Below, in pieces: positions 9,690-18,234 of a DNA stretch of 64,000 bases. The notes under the pieces are model-generated. The model was not told where the DNA came from. It made no database searches and saw only the letters and a list, made by a program, of their open reading frames with translations. Location: contig JAGTXZ010000003.1 of NCBI GenBank assembly GCA_018398575.1, positions 1,612,001 to 1,676,000 of the forward strand, read 5' to 3'. The stretch comes from Ampelomyces quisqualis (lineage: Eukaryota; Ascomycota; Dothideomycetes; Pleosporales; Phaeosphaeriaceae). The stretch's first letter is position 1, and each line of letters begins with the position of its first letter. Both the position numbers and the translations under genes were made by a program.

Positions 9690-10175
9690 AAGATTTTAGC
9701 TACTAGATACTATAGCTAAGGCCTAAAAGACAGCAAAAGCTTAGTGTATATTGTTAGATTATAGTAGTTAGAGTTAAGAGACTTATGAGTAAGGCAGCTC
9801 AAGCTATCTACAGGCAGGCACTGCCAAGGCACTAAGCCGAAAATAGGAGATCCTTCATGGAAACTCCATATCCGATCTGTTCCATAGCATAGCTTGAGGA
9901 ATTTCTGAAATTTATACTTTTTCACATTGTGTTTTCGAGCATAAAGGTTAGAGGTATGCATGTCATTAATAGTGTTGATACGTTAAAGGTGTCTGTTAAG
10001 CAGTGCACATTCTCCTCATTGGTTGGAATCTACTTGAATGCGCGGTGAAGGCACTCCAGAAGGATCCCAGATTATTCAAGTATTGATCGCCTGCTCCATT
10101 CCAGCTCGACGCCTCATAAGACCCGACGCTACCCAGTACCCAAAGCCCCCTGCGCTTCGCTGGACAAGGTAGGGT
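9690..10175. other. Boundary between the RIP block and gene-rich DNA
   Basis: The TAG/CTA-rich composition stops at about 9770, and CA, TG, CCA and TGG return to normal frequency. A - strand frame of 81 codons at 9716-9961 spans the boundary but resembles nothing known, has no codon-like pattern and is not called as a gene. The rest is probably the 3' untranslated and downstream region of the ubiquitin ligase gene. Confidence 0.6.
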
Positions 10176-12004
10176 CTAGTACCCGCTCTGCTCCCTCCTG
10201 CCATTTCCATCCTTGCCTGCTTCATCATCGTCCTCTCGGCTCGCCTTGGCCCCACCAGCAGCGTCCTGAATGCCTTGAGCATCGCCCCGCAACTTCTCAA
10301 AGTACTTCTTCACGTCTTCTGCACCAACAGCTTCGCCTGACTCTGCAAACGGCTTCAAGAATTGCGCAACCTTGTCTTTCAAGTGCGCGTATGCCATGGC
10401 GCCTTGGATAGCTTGAACACGATCCATGTTGTTGAATGCAGCTTCGCCGCGGTCGAGGATGGAACCTGTCCCGACTGAATGTGCGCCTTGGTCGCCGTCT
10501 TCGGACATGGGAGGCTCGTACGTGTCTTCTTCCTCTAGGAGTTGAGGGTGCGCTTTCAGGTGTGGGAAACAGCATCGGCAGTGGCAGAGATGATCGCGGA
10601 AGTCGGGCTTGAGGAAAAGGGAGAAGGGCTTTGTTTGAGCTGGACATGGGAGAGGCAGTAATGCAGCGTGCTTACACGCTGTGCTATCATCTGGCTTCTT
10701 TGGTGTAATGGGCAAAGTGATCGTGTCCTCGGGAATGCTCGAAAGCGGTCCACTTGGATCCTCAGATTTCTGGCGCTTAGCTGGGGCGGGAGCAGCAAGG
10801 TTTGACAATGTGTGGTCGTCCGTATCGTCAGATGCTTTGCGCTTCTTGGAGTCATCGTTCATAGACTTAGGAGGGCCCATTTCGGGCTCTGCCTTCTCGT
10901 CTTTGTTGAGGGCCTTGTCAAAGTAAACAGGCGACAGAAATCCAGCTGAGCCTGCATATTTCTTGATCCAAGAGTTGGCCTCGAGGCACTTGTAGCAAAT
11001 GAAATGGTCGAAGTCATCCTCTGAAGGGAAGCCGGGAGGGAGCGGAGGTTCTTCATCGTCATCTTCCGTGTCTACTGCTACGTCGTTGCCATCGATGCCC
11101 GTGCCATTTCTCACTGCAGCATTGATGGAATGACTGGTAGTAGCCTCAACTCCATCTGCGTCTCCGTTGGCTTGTGCCTTCACCAGAGGCTCATCCTCTT
11201 GCGCTTCCTCCTTAGGGACATCTGTCATCTCCGCGCCACCACTAGTTTCTTCGGCATTTAGTTTTTCAATCATTTTGGCATATTCTTCGCGCGTGTAGCC
11301 TACGAGGCATTCGGGATGCCACCAGTCCTCACCGCAGCCTCCATCTTCCACGGTGCCTAGCCCAAGACATTGAAACATGGTACCCTTTTCTTGATGAGGA
11401 TCGTAGTCTTCACCACAGCCACAAAATTTGTTCCGAAAGTTCTGGTTGTACTTGTTGCTCTTCGCTGGCTGTTCTCCAGTTACATCGCCCTTCTGTCCAG
11501 TCTTCGCGTTCAAGCGTAGTGCACATGGTGCTGCCTCCGGCATACGCGTCGTGCCACAGTCGCATACGAATTTGCGCTTGTTGAAAAGCTCAACGAGGGT
11601 GTGCTCACCATGACACGAGATGGAACATGAATAGCACACGGCGGCCGGGGTATGCGAATCGGCGGAAGTGGTGGGTGGCGGATTGCAGGTGAGACAAGCA
11701 TAAAGGCTCTGGCGCAGAGGACCGAGATCACGGGTACAGGTGTCAAATTGCTGCGAATGATTAGTTGAAGCAATACTTGGCGGAGGAGCTGAACTGACAT
11801 ACGGAAGCGCTTCACGAGCTTCCGCTTCCAGGCTAAGCTGCTCTTTGATGAAACTGTATGCCCGAATTCAGTATCGTTCGATAGGCAGGGGAACGCATTC
11901 GAGGGTCTGACATACTCCGCTGCGGTCTGGGAACTTTCAGATGCTTGCGATGTGCTGTTGGCTCGCGCCTTCGATGACCCCATCGTACTTTGCGAATCGG
12001 CCAT
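10176..12004 (-). CDS. UBR7: UBR-box/PHD-type E3 ubiquitin ligase (UBR7/mlo2 family)
   Basis: Exons 12004-11916, 11853-11799 and 11750-10176 give 572 aa. Removing both introns yields the family-typical run TAADFIKEQLSLEAEAREAL, then LPYQFDTCTRDLGP. The UBR box (about residues 50-120) has LYACLTC, CYSCSISCHGEH and VCDCGTTR, the Cys/His zinc ligands that bind N-degrons. A PHD-like zinc region follows (about 158-305: FCGCGEDYD, GCGEDWWHPECL, FICYKCLEANSW). The C-terminal half is acidic and low in complexity until a conserved KPFSLFLKPDFRDHLCHC. UBR7 relatives are nuclear and cytosolic ligases that can ubiquitinate histone H2B; this role is inferred. The first intron starts GTATGT, the second GTCAGT. 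A GTAAGC..CCAG stretch at 10675-10640 could be a 36-nt in-frame intron. The gene is divergent from MCM2. Confidence 0.88.
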
Positions 12005-12586
12005 GACCACGTGAACGTGCAGTTATTCTGCTATGCGTGAGTTTGTCGTAAGACAGTGCCGATCCTATGCGTAGCAAGTCGTATGAAAAGAGCAGATTGT
12101 GCTCTGAAGCCGGCGAAGGGTGGGGAAACCGAGCGTTGCTGCGGATGGGAATGCAAGATGGGGAACGATTTTGAGGAGTGCAAATCGAGCAAGTTGTATT
12201 GCGAGAGTGAAGCAAAGATTCACCGACAGCAGCGACTGTTATGAAGTGTCATAGCTGAGCGGACTCGAGAACCTGTGGTTGCCTCATGGATGGGAGCTAT
12301 CGCGACAAGCTATGATTGGCTGACAGCACTGCGAAGAGTCGCGTCGCGCGTTATCTTGGCACGCTTCACGCGTAAAGTGGTTACCAGCCGCCCCACCCCC
12401 CAAACTCCCCTCAAATCCATAAGCCTTCTCGCTGTGCGCACACTGGCATACCGACGCAATTTGGGCCACCATGAGGTTCGTGCCTTCCTTGCAATCGCAA
12501 CGACGACCATGCTGCTGCCCCCCCCCCCCCCCCTTTACCGCTAAGTCAACCTCCTAACGACGTCTAGTTCACCACTACGCTCCAAC
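12005..12586. promoter_or_regulatory. Divergent promoter region of the UBR7-like gene and MCM2
   Basis: About 580 bases separate the two start codons. A perfect ACGCGT (MluI cell-cycle box, bound by MBF in fungi) lies at 12368-12373. A GCGTCGCGCG stretch at 12341-12350 resembles MBF/E2F-type sites. An inverted CCAAT (ATTGG) is at 12315-12319. A run of 16 C lies at 12518-12533, about 55 bases before the MCM2 start. MBF control fits MCM2, a replication gene expressed at G1/S. The sites are seen; binding is inferred. Confidence 0.5.
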
Positions 12587-15267
12587 ATGTCCTCCGCAAA
12601 TAGAGGCGCCGGGCCCAGCAGAGGAGGCAATAAGCGCACAAGAGATGATACTGATATACCTTCATCGGCGGCACACCCGCCGTCCAGTCGTATGTTGTAC
12701 GAAGCCAGAGAAACATAACAAAACTAACAGCAAGTAGCCATGGCTTCGTCACCGCCAATGCTGCCACAGGACGACGATGCTGACGTTTTAGACGATGACG
12801 ATATGATGCGCGACGTTGATGACCTGGACGAGGACGCCGAAGAAGCAGAGGGCATCGATCTGTTCGCGGATGATTTCGAAAGAGACTACAGAGCCCGGGA
12901 AAACGATGCCTACGAAGGCCAGGGAATTGATGACGAAGGCGACTATGATGAGCTCGATCTTGCTCAGAGGCGCGAACTCGATCGACGCCTGAACCGCCGT
13001 GACCAGGAAGCCAGGCGCCGTATGCCAGCAGCTTTCTTGCCAGACGAGGACGAGCAAGATGGACTAGCCGGGCTTATGGGCCGACGACGTGTAAGAAGAC
13101 ATCGATACGACGAAGAAGACGACATGGACATGGGCGAAGACATTATGAACGAGGAGCTGTCGCTTGAAGCGCTTACTGATGTCAAAGCCAACACTCTGAC
13201 CGATTGGGTCGCCCAGCCCCAGGTTGCCAAGACGATCGCGCGGGAGTTCAAGTCCTTCTTAACAGAGTACACCGATGAACACGGCACTTCAGTCTACGGA
13301 ACGCGTATCCGCACGCTCGGTGAGGTCAACGCCGAATCACTCGAAGTGTCCTTCGACCATCTTGCCGAACAGAAAGCTACATTGGCCTTCTGGCTCGCCA
13401 ACACCCCGACTGAAATGCTGAAAATCTTCGATCAGGTCGCTATGGAAGTCGTACTCCTGCATTACCCTGACTATGAACGTATCCATGCCGAGATCCACGT
13501 GCGCATTACCGACGTCCCTGTTCAGTACACCCTCCGCCAATTGCGCCAGTCGCACTTGAACAGCTTGGTTCGCGTCAGTGGTGTTGTCACTCGCCGAAGT
13601 GGGGTGTTTCCCCAGCTCAAATATGTCAAGTTTGACTGCACAAAGTGCGGCGTTACACTTGGCCCGTTCCACCAGGATTCCAATGTCGAAGTAAAGATCT
13701 CTTTCTGTCAGAACTGCCAGTCACGAGGTCCTTTCACCGTCAATTCCGAGCGTACAGTGTACAGGAATTATCAGAAGCTCACCCTTCAGGAATCGCCCGG
13801 AACCGTGCCAGCTGGTCGTCTGCCTCGTCACCGCGAAGTCATTCTGCTCTGGGATCTCATCGATTCCGCGAAGCCGGGAGAGGAGATTGAGGTTACTGGT
13901 GTTTACCGAAACAACTACGATGCCGCCCTAAACAACAAGAACGGTTTCCCTGTCTTTGCAACCATTCTCGAGGCAAACTACGTCGTCAAATCGCACGATC
14001 AGCTGGCTGGCTTCCGGCTCACAGAAGAGGACGAGCGTCAAATCCGACAGCTTTCCAAGGATCCTAAGATCATCGACAAACTCATCAACTCAATCGCGCC
14101 GAACATCTACGGGCATACCGACATCAAAACGGCGGTAGCACTATCCCTTTTTGGTGGTGTCAGCAAAGAGGCCCAAGGACGCCACATGATTCGTGGCGAC
14201 ATTAACGTTCTGCTACTCGGAGACCCTGGTACGGCGAAGTCACAGGTCCTTAAATTCGTTGAGAAGACCGCCCATCGCGCCGTTTTCGCGACGGGTCAAG
14301 GTGCTTCTGCGGTTGGTCTCACGGCTTCCGTTCGTCGAGACCCCATGACTAGTGAATGGACCCTGGAAGGTGGAGCCCTGGTGCTCGCTGACAAGGGTAC
14401 CTGCCTCATTGACGAGTTCGACAAGATGAACGACCAAGATCGAACCTCCATCCACGAGGCCATGGAACAGCAGACCATTTCCATTTCCAAGGCTGGTATT
14501 GTTACTACCCTCCAAGCACGTTGTGCCATTGTCGCCGCCGCCAATCCTATCGGTGGTCGCTACAACTCAACTATCCCATTCTCACAGAATGTTGAACTGA
14601 CTGAGCCAATCTTGTCTCGTTTCGACCTCTTGTGCGTAGTGCGCGATACGGTTGACCCAGTTGAGGATGAGCGACTTGCGAAATTCGTCGTCAAATCGCA
14701 TAGCCGAGCACATCCTTTGGTGAACTCCGCCTACGGCTACTCAGATAAGTCAAAAGCTACACAGGATGGCGAGGATGAGGAAGGCATGGAGGTCGATGGT
14801 GATGCTCCGATGAAAGAGACCGAGATACCACAAGAGCTGCTCAGAAAGTACATTCTGTACGCAAGGGAGAACTGCAAGCCCAAGCTGTACCAGATTGATC
14901 AAGATAAAGTGGCGCGACTCTTTGCAGACATGCGTAAAGAGTCTATGGCGAATGGAGCATATCCCATCACTGTGAGTTTGTGTCCTGCTTTGAGTGTCCA
15001 CATATCGCTAACAAACAGTAGGTTCGCCATCTTGAAGCCATCATGCGCATCGCGGAGTCATTTTGCAAGATGCGTCTGTCAGACCACTGCTCTTCGCTAG
15101 ACGTTGATCGTGCCATTGCTGTGACCATAGAGTCCTTCATTGGCTCGCAAAAGGTCAGTGCTAAGAAGGCTCTCTCTCGATCCTTTGCAAAGTACACGCT
15201 CAACAAGCCTGGTGCTGTTCGAGCCCCTGCTCGTGGTGGTCGACAGGCGCAAAGGGCGGCTGCCTAG
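12587..15267 (+). CDS. MCM2: DNA replication licensing factor MCM2 (ATP-dependent helicase subunit)
   Basis: Exons 12587-12689, 12738-14971 and 15022-15267 give 860 aa. MCM2 is one of six subunits of the Mcm2-7 ring that unwinds DNA at replication origins. The long acidic N-terminus (DDDADVLDDDDMMRDVDDLD) is typical of MCM2 and binds histones. A C4 zinc finger is at about 335-361 (CTKCG...CQNC). The AAA+ core has Walker A GDPGTAKSQ (about 528), Walker B CLIDEFDKMND (about 589) and the arginine finger SRFDLL (about 659). The first ATG was chosen because exon 1 joins in phase to SSPMASSPPMLP. The last intron must be removed: skipping it loses the conserved tail VRHLEAIMRIAESFCKMRLS and SFIGSQKVS. 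Length and domain order are normal. Confidence 0.97.
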
Positions 15268-15704
15268 ACATGACTCAATGATGGCACATACCAGGTATGG
15301 AGTTGGTGGCATACAATTGAATAGGGGTTCGAGGAGTTGCATGATACCATCAGAAGTGCCAGTGAATGGTGGAGGGCACGTGGATGATATTTAGATAATG
15401 CTGGTCGGTCGCATCGCTATGTAGCTACAAGTCTCATGTACACCTGCGTGGATAACAGCCATTCGTACACCAAACACATTCTGCACGATTTAGCCTCAGT
15501 AGCTTGATTCATTGCGCACTGAAAGAACAAATGAAGAAGCGACGTTCAGCTGTCGCGTGGCACTAGTGTTGCTGACTAGACCGTCTTGGCGTTCGGCACA
15601 CCTGGACATCGATTTTCGCGCGCTTCATAATCTTACAACCACGAACTCTACCGGAGCGCAACAACACCCCAGGAACTTCCACAGACAAACTCCTGAGCGC
15701 AGCG
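15268..15704. other. Intergenic: MCM2 3' region and RPL30 promoter
   Basis: 437 bases with no gene signal beyond short frames. The part just upstream of RPL30 (about 15590-15704) is the likely promoter and 5' leader. I see no clear TATA box or named motif. Confidence 0.5.
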
Positions 15705-16277
15705 ATGGCCCCCAAGAAGAACAAGAGAACTGCCGACTCCATCAACTCGCGCCTGGCGCTTGTGATGAAGTCCGGTAAGGTCACCCTCGGCTACAAGTCC
15801 ACCCTCAAGAGCCTGCGAACTGGCAAGGCCAAGCTCGTCATCATTGCTGGCAACACCCCTCCTCTGAGGAAATCTGAGCTTGAGTACTACGCTATGCTGT
15901 CCAAGACCTCTGGTACGTCTAATTCAACATGCGCTGCTGTCTGCAGAAAACTAACAATTGTCATAGTCCACCACTTCTCTGGTAACAACGTACGTACCAC
16001 ACCTTGATCCATTCTCATGGCCTGACGACGAGAGACTCTGGAGTATACTGGGTGTTCTCTGAGGGCTGGCCCTGAGAAGAGGTCCGATTATGACTTCGGA
16101 GGGCTGCCACTAACATACCGCGATGCAGATTGAGCTTGGTACCGCTTGCGGTAAGCTCTTCCGCTGCTCTACCATGTCCATCCTCGATGCTGGTATGTTT
16201 GGAATCGCGGCCACAGCTTTGCTTCGCACTAACATGACTTAGGTGACTCGGACATCCTCACCACCAGCACTGAGTAG
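15705..16277 (+). CDS. RPL30: 60S ribosomal protein L30 (eL30)
   Basis: Exons 15705-15912, 15967-15989, 16129-16192 and 16243-16277 give 109 aa, the normal eL30 length. The text MAPKKNKRTADSINSRLALV, GNTPPLRKSELEYYAMLSKT, HHFSGNNIELGTACGKLFRC and DAGDSDILTT is the standard fungal eL30 sequence. It is a component of the large ribosomal subunit. The second exon is only 23 nt. Introns are 54, 139 and 50 nt. The middle one is the longest, and I looked for C/D or H/ACA snoRNA boxes in it without a convincing hit. In yeast L30 represses splicing of its own transcript. Whether that applies here cannot be read from the sequence. Confidence 0.96.
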
Positions 16278-16864
16278 GACATGTAATGGTGGACAAGGCA
16301 TATAGACATGATACCACGTACGGCGCATACCGTCGGTGACGATGCTCGAAGATGACAAAAATGAAGCCATCAAGGTCTCTGCCACACTCTCCACCTTATC
16401 TTCAGTCAAAAATCCTTAGTGTCAATTGTGATGCGAATCTTGATCTTAGATAGTCAAACAAAGCAACTTTGATAACACCACAGCCGGCTTGTCTTGAAAA
16501 TTTTGTTTGCCTAGTTGGCCCAAAATTAACCATTTTTGCACCATCGGCATTGCTGACGAAGGAGTGGCGTTTCAAGGCTGCTCGCTTATGAAAGGCGCTA
16601 ACCTCGGTGATCGCGCACTTCCACCACCTAGGATTTGTCAGACAACTGCGCGGCGATAACGTCTTTGGCCTCGCCCTGACTCCTCCTCCTCCACCACAAC
16701 TAACACTTAAATACAGTGTAAGGTACGAATTATCGGATCCTCTAGGCATTACTATCCTCGTTACTGATCCGCTCGAGCAGTTTTCGCGCTCGGCCACAGT
16801 CCTTGTCCTTCAACCGCCGAACTTACACTTACTCTGCTTTGAAATCAGGTCCAAAGTCGTCACA
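16278..16864. other. Intergenic: RPL30 3' region and RPL10 promoter
   Basis: 587 bases without a gene. A pyrimidine-rich tract (CTCCTCCTCCACCACAACTA, about 16681-16700) lies 165-185 bases upstream of the RPL10 start, followed by a weak TTAAATACAG. No ribosomal-protein promoter motif could be named with confidence. Confidence 0.5.
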
Positions 16865-17640
16865 ATGGCACGCCGTCCAGCCCGCTGCTACCGCTACTGC
16901 AAGAACAAGCCCGTACGTCACATTGCATACGGATCCGAATGAGAAGGAACAGGAGACTGACTTTGAATCAGTACCCCAAGAGCAGGTTCAACCGCGGTGT
17001 ACCCGACGCCAAGATCCGCATTTTCGATCTCGGTCGTAAGCGCGCCAACGTCGACGATTTCCCTCTCTGCATCCACCTTGTCTCCAACGAGTACGAGCAG
17101 CTGTCCTCCGAGGCTCTCGAGGCTGCCCGTATTTGCGCCAACAAGTACCTCGTCAAGGTTGCCGGAAAGGAAGGTTTCCATCTCCGTGTCCGCGTCCACC
17201 CATACCATGTCGTCCGTATCAACAAGATGTTGTCGTGCGCTGGAGCTGATAGGCTTCAAACTGGTATGCGTGGTGCGTTCGGCAAGCCCAACGGCCTTGT
17301 CGCTCGTGTGAACATCGGCCAAATCCTCATGTCTGTCCGCACTAGGGACACCCACCGTGCCACTGCACTCGAGGCTTTGAGGCGTTGCCAGTACAAGGTA
17401 CGTTATCTCGAGTACGAAACCGACAAATCACGTTCTAACAGTGTATAGTTCCCCGGTCGCCAAAAGATCATCGTCTCCAGGAACTGGGGCTTCACCCCTC
17501 TCCGCCGCGAGGAGTACGTCGAGAAGCGCCAGGAGGGCAAGATCAAGATCGATGGTGCCTACGTCCAGTTCCTCCGCAACAAGGGCAACCTCGCCCAGAA
17601 CATGCGCCGCTTCCCCGACGCTTTCTCCGCAGAGGCTTAG
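16865..17640 (+). CDS. RPL10: 60S ribosomal protein L10 (uL16)
   Basis: Exons 16865-16912, 16972-17397 and 17449-17640 give 221 aa, the usual uL16 length. It starts MARRPARCYRYCKNKP and continues YPKSRFNRGVPDAKIRIFDL after the first intron. It includes HPYHVVRINKMLSCAGADRL, LQTGMRGAFGKPNG and VARVNIGQ. uL16 sits near the peptidyl transferase centre of the large subunit and is one of the last proteins loaded during 60S maturation. It follows RPL30 in the same orientation, 587 bases downstream. Confidence 0.97.
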
Positions 17641-18234
17641 ATTTCGGGTTTGGGATGACGTATGCGAATGATCATGGGTCACATGGGATACCGGTTATGG
17701 CGTGATTTGCTTTCTACCTCTCTGGTCATGGATGAAGGTCGGAGGAAAAACATCTGCAGGATGTAACTGTAGACAATGACGGAATTCCGCCAGACAATGA
17801 CAGAGATCACAAGTGTCTGTACCCGTACCAAACCGTGATGTATCCTATTCCTTACACTACCTTGCATGTCAATCAACGTGCTGTTGCGATCCACGTCAAA
17901 CATTTGTCTGCACAGTCAAGCTACGCCACGCTCAGGCTTGTGTTGTTTGCCTCGTATGTGGCAAAGTGCAGGTAACAGAGCGGTTTCATCACCTGGTAGC
18001 GTTGCAGTCACGTTAACATCTTAACATCGATCATTCGAAAGCAGTAGCTGATACATACGCACCGCCAGGAATCAAATGAGTTGTGAACAATTTTGCATGC
18101 TATTCGCTACTGTACGGCCTAGTCGAGACTTGCACTTCCCGTGAAGCTGGTATCTCCCATTTCCATATCAATAATAAACCACACGCCCGAGATGCCGAAA
18201 CGATACAATGCTCAGGGTCGACAAACAGCTACGA
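17641..18234. other. Convergent intergenic region between RPL10 and ATG9
   Basis: 594 bases holding the 3' untranslated regions of two convergent genes. A frame of 127 codons at 18083-18466 runs mostly antisense to the 3' end of ATG9 and is a shadow. I see nothing else. Confidence 0.55.

Noticed and set aside
9716..9961. 81-codon - strand frame at the composition border
   Set aside because: No recognisable motif, spans two unlike compositions, and the start context is poor.
10297..10647. 116-codon - strand frame
   Set aside because: Arginine- and serine-rich shadow of the UBR7-like coding sequence.
15990..16128. Possible snoRNA in RPL30 intron 2
   Set aside because: No C box/D box pair or ANANNA-ACA hinge in the right arrangement could be found.
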